A DNA stretch of 64,000 nt from Dokdonella_A sp044227025 (lineage in GTDB: Bacteria; Pseudomonadota; Gammaproteobacteria; Xanthomonadales; Rhodanobacteraceae): assembly GCF_044227025.1 (NCBI RefSeq), contig NZ_JBGAFX010000002.1, positions 372,001-436,000 of the forward strand. Direction: 5' to 3'. A program made the position numbers and the translations under genes. Numbering within the stretch: the stretch's first letter is position 1; the number at the start of each line of letters is the position of its first letter. The notes under the pieces are model-generated. The model saw nothing but the letters and a program-made list of their open reading frames with translations, did no database searches and was not told the origin of the DNA. This document shows positions 1 through 8,604 of this stretch, piece by piece.

Positions 1-66
1 CGTCGTCGCGGCAAGGTTTTCGTGATCTGCAAGAGCAATCCGCGTTTCAAGGCGCGCCAGCGCTGA
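1..66 (+). CDS. rpmJ: 50S ribosomal protein L36, type B (C-terminal fragment)
   Basis: The reading frame is open from base 1 and ends at TGA 64-66. It encodes the last 21 residues of L36, including the basic tail CKSNPRFKARQR. The tail matches the zinc-free type-B L36 (YkgO-like) found as the usual L36 in xanthomonads. The N terminus, about 20 residues, lies outside the window. L36 is a small large-subunit protein near the peptidyl-transferase region. A clear intrinsic terminator follows within 35 bases, so this is the end of its transcript. Confidence 0.93.
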   Translation, partial: RRRGKVFVICKSNPRFKARQR

Positions 67-97
67 GAGCCATTCAGCTCCTGGTCGCAGAAGAAAG

Positions 98-120
98 GGC
101 CGCGCAAGCGGCCTTTTTTC
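98..120 (+). terminator. Rho-independent terminator of rpmJ
   Basis: Perfect stem GGCCGC (98-103), tetraloop GCAA, GCGGCC (108-113), followed by six T (114-119). This is the clearest intrinsic terminator in the window. Confidence 0.92.
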
Positions 121-371
121 TTGACAACAATGCCGCCAAAGCGGGGACACGGCGCGTCTTTTCGGTGACTCAAGACGCTGGAATACCCGCATCGCTCGCC
201 CCTCCAAGACCACCTGCGGGTGCATCGCCGGAGGAACCCCGAATTGCCGGCTGCGACGCTCCGATCAATCTGAAGCCGCAGTCATGGAACCGTATCCCGG
301 GTTCTGTTAAAAAGGCTCCTGCGGGTGTGGGAATCCTCGCAGTTCCTCCTTTCCCTACAAGGATTTGAGCC
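121..371. other. Non-coding gap before the small exported protein gene
   Basis: An exact TTGACA occurs at 121-126 but no matching -10 box is seen 15-19 bases further on. No convincing ORF or hairpin is visible. The promoter of the 372-725 gene presumably lies here but was not located. Confidence 0.4.
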
Positions 372-725
372 ATGTTTGTGAAGTTTGTTCTCGCGACGGC
401 AGCTGGCCTCGCGGCCGCAACCTTGCTCGCCCCGGCGGCGCATGCCGACACGCTCGATACGGCGTCCGTCAAGAAGCACCACCGCCATCACCGCGGCTCC
501 AACGCGAACGAAGGTTCCAACCTTCCGAGCCGCGGCATGAGCATGGCCCAGGTCGAGCAGCGCTTCGGCGCTCCGAGCGAAAAGCTGGCGCCAGCCGGTG
601 GCGACACGCGCCGCCATCCGACCATCAACCGCTGGCGCTACAACGGCTACACGGTGTACTTCGAACGCAGCCGCGTGATCCACAGCGTGGTCGACGAGGC
701 CGAAGCAGCCGCACCGAAGTCCTGA
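372..725 (+). CDS. Small exported protein with a SmpA/BamE-like fold signature
   Basis: 117 residues. The first 25 or so form a signal peptide ending in AHA before DTLD. A His-rich basic patch (KKHHRHHRG) follows. The core begins GMSMAQVEQRFGAP and continues to a WRYNGYTVYFE strand. This small alpha-beta pattern resembles the SmpA/OmlA (BamE-like) domain of envelope proteins, where GMSxxQVxxxLGxP is typical. There is no lipobox Cys, so it is probably periplasmic and soluble. AAGGAT lies 10-14 bases before ATG 372. The stop is 5 bases from the aguA start, suggesting co-transcription. Function unknown; the domain link is inferred by eye. Confidence 0.72.
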   Translation: MFVKFVLATAAGLAAATLLAPAAHADTLDTASVKKHHRHHRGSNANEGSNLPSRGMSMAQVEQRFGAPSEKLAPAGGDTRRHPTINRWRYNGYTVYFERSRVIHSVVDEAEAAAPKS

Positions 726-730
726 TCCCG

Positions 731-1762
731 ATGCCTCCCGCGATGCGCCTGCCTGCGGAATGGGAACCGCAGGCCGGCGTTGTCATTGCGTGGCCCCATG
801 CGGATACGGATTGGGGCCCGCGCCTGCCGCGCATCGAGCGCGCGTACGTCGAGCTCGCCGCCGCGATTGCGCACTTCGAACCCGTGCTTGTCTGTGTCGC
901 CGATGCAGCGATACGCGAGCGCGCGCACCACCTGCTGGCCGGCGCCGGAGTCGATCCGGCGCGGCTGCACTTCGTCGAAGTCGCCTACGACGACACCTGG
1001 CTGCGTGATTCCGGGCCCCTCAGTCTGGTGGGCGCGTCCGGCTTCCGCCTGCTCGATTTCCGCTTCACCGGGTGGGGCGGCAAATTCGAGGGCAGTCGCG
1101 ACGACCGGCTGATCGAAACCCTCATGGCCCGCGGGGTATTCCGCGCGGCCGAACGGCGCAGGATCGATTGGGCGCTCGAAGGCGGTGCGATCGAGGTCGA
1201 CGGCAACGGCACCCTGCTGACGACCTGGCGCTGCCTGCATCAGCGCCACCCGCACATGAGTCGCGAACAGATGACCGCGTTGCTGCTGGACACGTTCGCG
1301 GTCAGTCGCGTGCTCTGGCTCGAACACGGCTATCTCGAAGGCGACGACACCGATGCGCACGTCGACACGCTCGCGCGCTACGCACCCGGCGGCGCGATCG
1401 TGTTCCAGACCTGCGACGATCCCGCCGATCCGCACCATGCGGAACTCGCGCGCATGCGCGACGAGATCGCAGGCCTGCGCAACGCCGACGGCGAACCCTA
1501 TCGCCTGCACCCGTTGCCATGGCCGCGCCCGATCGTGGACGAGAACCGTCGGCTCGCCTCGTCGTATGCGAATTACCTGATCGTCAACGGCGGTGTCGTG
1601 ATGCCTTCGTACGGCGACCCCGCCGATGCGCAAGCGGCAAGCGTGATCGCCGCCGCGCATCCCGGTCGCGAAGTGGCGATGGTCGATGCACGCGAACTGA
1701 TCTGGCAGAACGGCAGCGTGCATTGCCTGACCATGCAACTGCCTGCCGGCCTGCTCGCCTGA
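731..1762 (+). CDS. aguA: Agmatine deiminase (agmatine iminohydrolase)
   Basis: 343 residues, usual length for the family. It hydrolyses agmatine to N-carbamoylputrescine and ammonia in the arginine-decarboxylase route to putrescine. Family landmarks are LPAEWEPQAGVVIAWPH near the N terminus, the substrate loop ALEGGAIEVDGNG near residue 147, and the catalytic Cys332 in NGSVHCLTMQL close to the C terminus. The reading frame stays open upstream to 365, but homology begins at ATG 731, just after the previous stop, and no strong Shine-Dalgarno is visible, so translational coupling is likely. Its partner enzyme AguB lies at 3955-4842 on the same strand, separated by a convergent regulatory gene. 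Confidence 0.93.
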   Translation: MPPAMRLPAEWEPQAGVVIAWPHADTDWGPRLPRIERAYVELAAAIAHFEPVLVCVADAAIRERAHHLLAGAGVDPARLHFVEVAYDDTWLRDSGPLSLVGASGFRLLDFRFTGWGGKFEGSRDDRLIETLMARGVFRAAERRRIDWALEGGAIEVDGNGTLLTTWRCLHQRHPHMSREQMTALLLDTFAVSRVLWLEHGYLEGDDTDAHVDTLARYAPGGAIVFQTCDDPADPHHAELARMRDEIAGLRNADGEPYRLHPLPWPRPIVDENRRLASSYANYLIVNGGVVMPSYGDPADAQAASVIAAAHPGREVAMVDARELIWQNGSVHCLTMQLPAGLLA

Positions 1763-1778
1763 TTGCAGACGATCAGGC
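1757..1778. terminator. Hairpin over both stop codons of convergent genes
   Basis: GCCTGAT (1757-1763) pairs perfectly with ATCAGGC (1772-1778) around an 8-base loop. The stem contains the aguA stop and the stop of the convergent diguanylate cyclase gene. No T-run follows on either strand, so it is a terminator-like hairpin only. Confidence 0.45.
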
Positions 1779-3809
1779 CTCCTCGGATTGCCCGGTCGCA
1801 TCGATGAGTTCGAGCCGATAGGTGCCTCGGCCAGCCTGCTTGGCCTGATACAGCAACGCGTCGGCACGCGCGACCAGCCGCGCCGCGCCCAGAGGACAGG
1901 CATGGCAGGCGGCGACGCCGATGCTGGCGCCCATCGTCAAGGTCAGGTTCTCGCTGCGCAATTCGAACGGACGCGACATCGCCAATACCAGTTTGGTGGC
2001 GATCGCGCGCACTCGCTCGACGTCGGGAATGCCCTCCATGACGACGATGAATTCGTCGCCGCCTAGACGCGCGACCGCGTCCGATGCGCGCACGTTTTCG
2101 CCCAGTCGCGTGGCGAACGCGCGGATCAGGGCATCGCCGACCGCATGCCCGTGGGTATCATTGACCTGCTTGAAGCGATCGATGTCGAGATAGAACACCG
2201 ACAGCAGCCATTCCTTTTCGCGCGAACGCTCGATTGCGGATTCAAGACGCTCGTAGAAGCCGGCACGATTGATCAGGCCGGTCAGCGGATCGATGCGCGC
2301 CAGATGGATCAGGCGCCGCTCCTCGCGCTTCTTCGAGGTGATGTCCTGCACCATCGCATGCACGCCGATCACGCGGCCGTCCTTGTCGGCGGTTTCCGGG
2401 ATGAAGGTGATTTCGACGCACTGGTAGTCTTCTCCGTCACCTTCCTCGTCCTCGAACACGACACGCTCGCCGGCGAGCGCGCGCACGAGCCAAGGTTCGC
2501 GGCGTGCATAACGTTCTTCGCCGAGTACGTCGCGCACGTGCGCGCCGACGATGCCGTCGTCAGCCGCGGAATAGGCACGGCGGAACGCCTCGTTGGCGAA
2601 CACGAAACGCAGCTGTGCATCAACATAGGCGATCTTGACCGGCAGCGTGTCGGCGACCGTGCGCAGGCGCTGTTCGCTCCGCTGCAGCGCCTGCTCGACC
2701 GCGCGCATCGCAGTGATGTCCTGCGCGTAGCCCATCACGTAGGCGGAGCCGTCGGCGTCGGTGTAGCGACGGTTGCGGTATTGCCAGACCAGCTCGGTGC
2801 CGTCGCGATGCTGCACCCGCACCTGGCCGGCATCCTCGTCGCCGTTCGCGATGCGTTGCAGGTACTGGTCGATGAGGAAGCGCAGGTGCGGCGCGGCAAG
2901 GTCACGCAGCGGCGTGCCCAGCAGCTCGGCGACGCTGCGTCCGAGCGACGCCGCCGCCGCCGGATTCACCGACAGCAGGGTTCCGTCCAGTTCGTGGATG
3001 AAGATGAAGCCGGGACTGTGTTCGAAGAAGTCGCGAAAGCGCCGCTCGCTCGCCTCCAGCGCGCGCATCGCGCGACGCTCGGCGGTCACTTCGCGCACGC
3101 GCAGCAACACGACTTCGCGCCCCCCGAGTTCCGTGCGTTGGGCGAAGGATTCGACCTCGATCTCGCGCCCGTCCTTGGTACGGTGGCGTCCGACCACCGT
3201 GCGTCCGGAAGGCGGCAGTTCGGACGAGGCGCTGCCGCGCGGAAGCAGGTCGGCGAGTTCCATCGTAGCGAACTCGCGTTCCGAGTAGCCGTAGGTTTCG
3301 ACCGCCGCATGGTTGGCGCTGAGAAACTTCAGTGTCTGCGGATCGCAGATCCAGACTGGATTCGCATCGAGGTCGAACAGCGTTCGCAGGGTCGCATCCT
3401 GGCTGCGTCTCTGATGCAAGCACCGCGCGCGTTCGATCATCAGATGCAAGGCGTAGCCCAGCAGGTCGGCGCGCAACTCCGGCAGCACCAGGGCCTCGTG
3501 CGCGCCGCGCGCATGCGCGAGATCCAGCAGGCTCCGGTCCCGACGGCGGCTCAAGGCAAGGATCGGCGTGTCGCCTGCGCGCGCCCCAAGCTTGGCGAGA
3601 TCCTCGATCTGAGGAGCATTGTCGACAGCGGCCACGATCGCATCGAAGCTCTTGTGGGCGAGCCGCGCGATCGCTTCGTGGATGCCCGGGCACTGCGTGA
3701 TGCCAGCGCCGACACCAGCCAGCAGTGAACGGACCAGAGCCTCCTCGTCGTCGCTGGCGACCAGAAGAATCTCCAGCGATTCGTCCGGACTATCACGGGG
3801 TTCGGTCAT
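1773..3809 (-). CDS. Diguanylate cyclase with receiver-like and three PAS domains
   Basis: 678 residues. Order: a degenerate receiver-like domain (about 10-120, opening EILLVASDDEEALVRSLL), PAS 1 (about 140-230), PAS 2 (about 260-350), PAS 3 (about 385-480) and a C-terminal GGDEF domain. The active-site GGDEF is intact (residues 583-587) and preceded by RASD, the RxxD inhibitory site 5 residues upstream. It should therefore make cyclic di-GMP and be product-inhibited. No EAL or HD-GYP domain and no transmembrane segment, so it is a cytoplasmic multi-sensor enzyme. The signal is unknown. The gene is convergent to aguA and sits between aguA and aguB. Confidence 0.9.
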   Translation of the reverse strand: MTEPRDSPDESLEILLVASDDEEALVRSLLAGVGAGITQCPGIHEAIARLAHKSFDAIVAAVDNAPQIEDLAKLGARAGDTPILALSRRRDRSLLDLAHARGAHEALVLPELRADLLGYALHLMIERARCLHQRRSQDATLRTLFDLDANPVWICDPQTLKFLSANHAAVETYGYSEREFATMELADLLPRGSASSELPPSGRTVVGRHRTKDGREIEVESFAQRTELGGREVVLLRVREVTAERRAMRALEASERRFRDFFEHSPGFIFIHELDGTLLSVNPAAAASLGRSVAELLGTPLRDLAAPHLRFLIDQYLQRIANGDEDAGQVRVQHRDGTELVWQYRNRRYTDADGSAYVMGYAQDITAMRAVEQALQRSEQRLRTVADTLPVKIAYVDAQLRFVFANEAFRRAYSAADDGIVGAHVRDVLGEERYARREPWLVRALAGERVVFEDEEGDGEDYQCVEITFIPETADKDGRVIGVHAMVQDITSKKREERRLIHLARIDPLTGLINRAGFYERLESAIERSREKEWLLSVFYLDIDRFKQVNDTHGHAVGDALIRAFATRLGENVRASDAVARLGGDEFIVVMEGIPDVERVRAIATKLVLAMSRPFELRSENLTLTMGASIGVAACHACPLGAARLVARADALLYQAKQAGRGTYRLELIDATGQSEEA

Positions 3810-3954
3810 GCGACCTTCCTACACTGCCGCGCCGGCTTCCACAACTGGTGATGCAGCGGGCCGGCGTCGAGCGGCACGGACGAGCACCGGGCCTGGCATG
3901 CTTCCGGTCGACGATCCGCGCTACCATGAACGATTCGGATTTCCACCCTGACCC

Positions 3955-4842
3955 ATGCCCTCGAAAACCCTCAAGGTAGCCCTGCTGCAGGAGACCGATC
4001 GCGGCAGCCGCGAAGCGAACCTCGACGCGATCGAGGCCGGCTTGCGCGAGGCGGCCGGCGCCGGCGCCGGCCTGGTGCTGCTGCAGGAATTGCACAACGG
4101 TCCCTATTTCTGTCAGCACGAGCACGTCGACGAGTTCGATCGCGCGGAAGCCATTCCCGGGCCGAGCACCGAGCGGCTTGGTCGCCTTGCCGAGGAACTG
4201 GGCCTGGTGATCGTTGCCTCCCTGTTCGAACGCCGCGCGGCCGGCCTGTACCACAATACCGCCGTGGTGTTCGATCGCGCCCGTGCGATCGCCGGAAAAT
4301 ACCGAAAGATGCACATTCCGGACGACCCGGCCTTCTACGAGAAATTCTACTTCACGCCGGGCGACCTCGGCTTCGAGCCGGTGCAGACCTCGGTCGGCAG
4401 GCTCGGCGTGCTGGTTTGCTGGGACCAGTGGTATCCGGAGGGCGCGCGGCTGATGGCGCTCGCCGGCGCTGACCTGCTGCTCTATCCGACCGCGATCGGC
4501 TGGGACCCGGCCGATGCACAGGATGAGAAGGATCGCCAGCGCGACGCGTGGATCACCGTGCAGCGCGGCCACGCCATCGCCAACGGCCTGCCCCTGCTCG
4601 CCTGCAACCGCACCGGCTTCGAGCCCGCGCCGGACGGTGCGCGCGGCATCCAGTTCTGGGGTTCGAGCTTCGTCGCCGGCCCGCAGGGCGAATTCCTCGC
4701 ACGCGCGGCAACCGACCGGCGCGAACTGCTGCTCGTCGACGTCGATCTGGCGCGCAGCGAGAACGTGCGCAGGATCTGGCCATTCCTGCGTGATCGGCGC
4801 ATCGATGCCTATTCCGACCTGATGCGGCGGTTCCGCGATTGA
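3955..4842 (+). CDS. aguB: N-carbamoylputrescine amidase
   Basis: 295 residues, nitrilase superfamily. It hydrolyses N-carbamoylputrescine to putrescine, carbon dioxide and ammonia, the step after AguA. The Glu-Lys-Cys triad is visible: Glu45 in LLQELHN, Lys118 in KYRKMHIPD and Cys155 in LVCWDQWYPEGAR. The last block is typical of the AguB branch rather than of general nitrilases. Start ATG 3955 is preceded by the divergent intergenic region with the diguanylate cyclase gene. The stop codon overlaps the TTG start of the next gene (TTGA at 4839-4842), so the two are probably translated together. Confidence 0.94.
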   Translation: MPSKTLKVALLQETDRGSREANLDAIEAGLREAAGAGAGLVLLQELHNGPYFCQHEHVDEFDRAEAIPGPSTERLGRLAEELGLVIVASLFERRAAGLYHNTAVVFDRARAIAGKYRKMHIPDDPAFYEKFYFTPGDLGFEPVQTSVGRLGVLVCWDQWYPEGARLMALAGADLLLYPTAIGWDPADAQDEKDRQRDAWITVQRGHAIANGLPLLACNRTGFEPAPDGARGIQFWGSSFVAGPQGEFLARAATDRRELLLVDVDLARSENVRRIWPFLRDRRIDAYSDLMRRFRD

Positions 4843-6080
4843 ACGCGCCAGCCGCAGCAAGCGCCGGCTCCGTCGCCGCGAACGTAGACGAAGTGCTGGA
4901 GAGCCAGCCGATCGCGCGCGTGCAGCGTGGGGCCATCGAGTACGTCCTGCTCGGCACTGCGCACGTCTCGCGCGTCAGCGCCGACGCCGTGCGCGCGATG
5001 CTCGAACGCGAGTCGTTCGATGCGGTCGCAGTGGAACTGTGCGAGCCGCGCTACCAGTCGATCCGTGACCCGGAAGCGTTCCGTCGCCTCGACCTGTTCC
5101 AGGTCATCCGCCAGGGCAAGGTCGGCCTGGTCGCGGCGAACCTTGCGCTGTCCGCATTCCAGCGTCGGCTCGCCGAACAATTCGGCATCGAGCCGGGCGC
5201 CGAGATGAAGGCTGCAATCGATGGCGCAGACGTACGCGGACTGCCGATCTGGCTGATCGACCGCGAGATCGGCGTCACGCTGAAGCGCGCCTATCACAGC
5301 GTTGGTTTCCTCGACCGCATGTCGATCGTCGGCGGTCTCGGCGCGAGCGTACTCACGCGCGACGACGTCAGCGAGGACGAGATCGAGAAGCTCAAGGAAG
5401 GCGACCTGCTCGGCAGCATGTTCAACGAGTTCGCGCGTGAATCGCCGCAACTCTACGACGCCCTGATCGGCGAGCGCGATCGCTACATGGTCGCCCGCCT
5501 GCGCGAGCAGGCATCCGCGAGCTCCGCGCGGCGCGTGCTGGTGGTGATCGGCGCGGGCCATCTCGCCGGCATGCAACGCGAGCTGGCGAGCCAGAACGAG
5601 ATCCCGCGGCCGCTGGTCGAGAAGCTCGCGAAAGTCCCGCCGCCGGCGCGTTGGCCGAAATGGCTCGCGATCGGCGTGTTCGTGGTGATCGCCGGCGCGA
5701 TCGGCTTCGCGTTCACGCGCGGCACGCGCACCGGCGCCGACGCACTGCTTGCGTGGACGCTGTTTACCGGCGGGTTCGCGGCGATCGGCGCGATCGCGGC
5801 ATTCGCGCATCCGCTCAGCGTGATCGCGGCGTTTCTCGCGGCGCCGCTGAAACCGTTTCGCCCGGGAGTGCCCGCGTCCGCCTTCAGCGCCGGCGTCGAG
5901 GCGTGGCTGCGCAAGCCGCGCGTGGCCGACTTCGACACCCTGCGCGACGATGTCGCGCACTGGAGCGGCTGGTGGAAGAACCGCATCGCGCGCACGCTGC
6001 TGAACTTCATGTTCGTCACCCTCGGCACCCTCATCGGCGAGTATGTCGCCGGCTTCCACATCATCAGGAACCTGCTGTGA
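4839..6080 (+). CDS. TraB/PrgY-family membrane protein
   Basis: 413 residues. The N-terminal part holds the TraB hallmarks LLGTAHVSRVS near residue 40 with FDAVAVELCEPRY after it, and VLVVIGAGHLAGM near residue 240. Three or four hydrophobic segments fill the C-terminal third (from about residue 270). The family includes PrgY, which limits pheromone signalling in enterococci, and archaeal and eukaryotic TraB; a metal-dependent protease-like (Tiki/GumN) fold is proposed. The chosen start is TTG 4839, overlapping the aguB stop; the first in-frame ATG would remove the conserved GTAHV strand. Role in this operon unknown. Confidence 0.82.
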   Translation: MNAPAAASAGSVAANVDEVLESQPIARVQRGAIEYVLLGTAHVSRVSADAVRAMLERESFDAVAVELCEPRYQSIRDPEAFRRLDLFQVIRQGKVGLVAANLALSAFQRRLAEQFGIEPGAEMKAAIDGADVRGLPIWLIDREIGVTLKRAYHSVGFLDRMSIVGGLGASVLTRDDVSEDEIEKLKEGDLLGSMFNEFARESPQLYDALIGERDRYMVARLREQASASSARRVLVVIGAGHLAGMQRELASQNEIPRPLVEKLAKVPPPARWPKWLAIGVFVVIAGAIGFAFTRGTRTGADALLAWTLFTGGFAAIGAIAAFAHPLSVIAAFLAAPLKPFRPGVPASAFSAGVEAWLRKPRVADFDTLRDDVAHWSGWWKNRIARTLLNFMFVTLGTLIGEYVAGFHIIRNLL

Positions 6081-6090
6081 ACCCCGCACG

Positions 6091-8604
6091 ATGAAATTGT
6101 CCACCCTCTTCAGCAAACCGCGCTGGCAATCCAAGGATGCCGCCAAACGCCGATCCGCGGTGGCCCACGACAACGACCAGGAGCTGCTTTCGAACCTGGG
6201 TCGCCTCGCACGCGAAGATGCCGATCCCGGCGTGCGGATTGCCGCGGCCAAGCGTTTGGCGGACCCGGGTGTCGTGCAGGGACTCGCCCATGACGACGCC
6301 GACGCCGGAGTCCGCGCGCAGGCGCGTGCCCTGTGGCTGGACCTTCTGACCGGAACGCATCCGGCCGCGCCCTCCGCGACCGAACGCCTGCGCCTGCTCA
6401 AAGCACAGGACGACGCCGAACTCGCCGAGCGCATCGCCTGCCACGCGAGCGAGCCGGAGCTGCGTCGCGCCGCGCTCGCGCAGATCAAGCGGCCGACCTT
6501 GCTGATGGACCGCGCGCTGGCGGATCGTGACGCCTCGATCCGCCTCGCCCTCGTCGAGCGGTTCGACGACGAGGCTACCCTCGAACGCCTCGCCGACCGC
6601 GCACGCAAGTCCGACAAGCAAGTTGCGCGGCGCGCGCGCGAACGCATCGAGGAACTGCGCCTGAATCGTGGCGACGCCGCCACCTTTGAACAGCGTGCGC
6701 GCCTGCTGTGCGAGCGCATGGAGCGGCTGCTGAGTGTCCCCGATCATGCGGATGCCGAACGCGAGATCGCCATCCAGTGGGCGCTGCTCTCGCACCCGGC
6801 CGCCGAGCCGCTGCATGCGCGCTTCCAGGCCGCCGTCGACCTGCTTGCCAGCAGCCGTGATCCCGCCGCTCGGGTTGCTGCTGCCGTTGCGCCTGCGACG
6901 GAATCCCCCGAAAGCGTGGTCGAAGCCAGCACCGAACCCGCGCTGCCGGCCGAGCCCGCGGCGTCGCCCGATCCGGCTGCGACCGTGGTGGCGCCGCTGA
7001 TTGCCCAGGCGCGCTTTGCGGCATCGCTCGACGAAGCACAGGCGGCCCGCCGCCAGCAGCAGGAACAACAACGCGCGTTGCTCGCCGAGTTGGGTGAGCA
7101 CCTGCATGCGTGCGCCGCGGCGCTGGAGTCGGGCGCCAGCGCGCAGGCGCACGCGAGCAAGGCGCGCATCGACGAGCTGCGCCGGCGCGTCGAAGCGCCC
7201 TTGCCGAAGGCGATCGCCCAGCAACTCGGCGAGGTCGACACACGCTACGCTGAACTCAGCCGCTGGCAGTTGTGGGCCGACCGCCAGCGCCGCCAGCAAC
7301 TGTGCGGAGAGATCGAGGCGTTGCCGGAACTGCGCCTGCACCCGGACGCCGTCGCGACCAAGGTGCGCGACGCACAGACCGAGTGGTCACGCCTCGATGC
7401 CATCGAGGGCGCGACGGCCGCACGCGCAAGCGACCTGCATCGTCGCTTCCACGCCGCGTGTCGCGAGGCGCTCGCGCCGGCGCAGGGCTACTTCCGCAAG
7501 CGCCAAGAACTGCGCCAGTCGCAGTCGGCCGCTATCGCAGCGTTGCTGGCACGCGCAGCCGCGCTGGCCGAGGACAGCAGCGACTGGAGCGAGGTCGCCA
7601 ACTTGCGGCGCGACACCGTCGAGGCATTGCGCGGCCTCGATCGCATCGAACCGCGCGAACGCAAGGCGCTGGCGCAGTCGCTGAAGACGCAGCTCACGGC
7701 GCTTGATGCGCGCATCGCGCGACGCGATGCGGAAGTCGAACGCGCGAAGGCAGCCCTGATCGCCGATGCGGAAGCACTCGCGGACGGCATGCCGCGCGGC
7801 GCCGTCGCCTCCGCACGCGAGCTGCAGAAGCGCTGGCAGGTTGCCGGCAGCGGGCGGCGCTCGCGTGACCAGGCGCAATGGAACCAGTTCCGCGCCGCGG
7901 TCGACCGCGTATTTGGAAAGCTCGACGCCGAACGCGCCGAGCGCAACGCGCGCGAGACCGAAGTGCGCGCGCAGGCGGAATCAGTCTGTGTGGAACTGGA
8001 GACCCTGGCCGGCGCAACGGAGCCGCCCGAGCGGGGAGCGATCGGCCGCTTGCAGGCCGCGTGGGACGCGTTGCGCCCGCGCGACGAGGACCTGCTGCGC
8101 CGCTTCGGCGAGGCGCAGGCGCGCCTGCGCGAATCGGCGCAACGGCAGGATCGCGAGCGACGCCACCTGCGCTTCCACCGCTGGCTCGAGCTCTATCGGG
8201 CGTGCCGTGCCGCGGAACTCGCGGACGGGTCGCCGGAGGCGCAGCACCGCTGGGCTGCGTTGACCGCGGATGCACCGGCCGACGCGCGCCTCGCCGGGCG
8301 CTTCGAACGCGCGACGACCGAGGGCCGCCGCCTGCTGCCTGCGGAACTTTCCGACGACGCGCACGTGGTCCTGGTCGAACTCGAAATGCTGGCCGGGATC
8401 GAGTCGCCGGCATCGGACCTGGACCTGCGTCGAAACCTGCAGGTCGAACGTCTTTCAACGCGCATGCGCGGCACGCAAGCGGCGGGCGTCAACGAGCAGC
8501 TGGATGCATTGCTGACGCGCTGGAGCGAACTGGAGCCGACGCCGGCGCACACCGATGAGCGCTTCGAGCGCGCGCTGCTCGCAGCGATCGAGTCGCTGCC
8601 GTGA
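6091..8604 (+). CDS. DUF349 domain protein with N-terminal HEAT-like repeats
   Basis: 837 residues. About 200 N-terminal residues form helical repeats with recurring DPGVRIAAAKRL / DADAGVRAQAR units, like HEAT/armadillo repeats. An Ala/Pro-rich linker (about 270-310) follows, then long charged coiled-coil helices with DUF349-type segments such as LQKRWQVAGSGRRSRDQAQW. Large DUF349 proteins are common in gammaproteobacteria and have no settled function. No signal peptide or membrane segment. ATG 6091 is chosen because residues encoded upstream belong to the preceding gene overlap. It overlaps the GTG start of the dehydrogenase gene downstream (GTGA at 8601-8604). Confidence 0.82.
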   Translation: MKLSTLFSKPRWQSKDAAKRRSAVAHDNDQELLSNLGRLAREDADPGVRIAAAKRLADPGVVQGLAHDDADAGVRAQARALWLDLLTGTHPAAPSATERLRLLKAQDDAELAERIACHASEPELRRAALAQIKRPTLLMDRALADRDASIRLALVERFDDEATLERLADRARKSDKQVARRARERIEELRLNRGDAATFEQRARLLCERMERLLSVPDHADAEREIAIQWALLSHPAAEPLHARFQAAVDLLASSRDPAARVAAAVAPATESPESVVEASTEPALPAEPAASPDPAATVVAPLIAQARFAASLDEAQAARRQQQEQQRALLAELGEHLHACAAALESGASAQAHASKARIDELRRRVEAPLPKAIAQQLGEVDTRYAELSRWQLWADRQRRQQLCGEIEALPELRLHPDAVATKVRDAQTEWSRLDAIEGATAARASDLHRRFHAACREALAPAQGYFRKRQELRQSQSAAIAALLARAAALAEDSSDWSEVANLRRDTVEALRGLDRIEPRERKALAQSLKTQLTALDARIARRDAEVERAKAALIADAEALADGMPRGAVASARELQKRWQVAGSGRRSRDQAQWNQFRAAVDRVFGKLDAERAERNARETEVRAQAESVCVELETLAGATEPPERGAIGRLQAAWDALRPRDEDLLRRFGEAQARLRESAQRQDRERRHLRFHRWLELYRACRAAELADGSPEAQHRWAALTADAPADARLAGRFERATTEGRRLLPAELSDDAHVVLVELEMLAGIESPASDLDLRRNLQVERLSTRMRGTQAAGVNEQLDALLTRWSELEPTPAHTDERFERALLAAIESLP

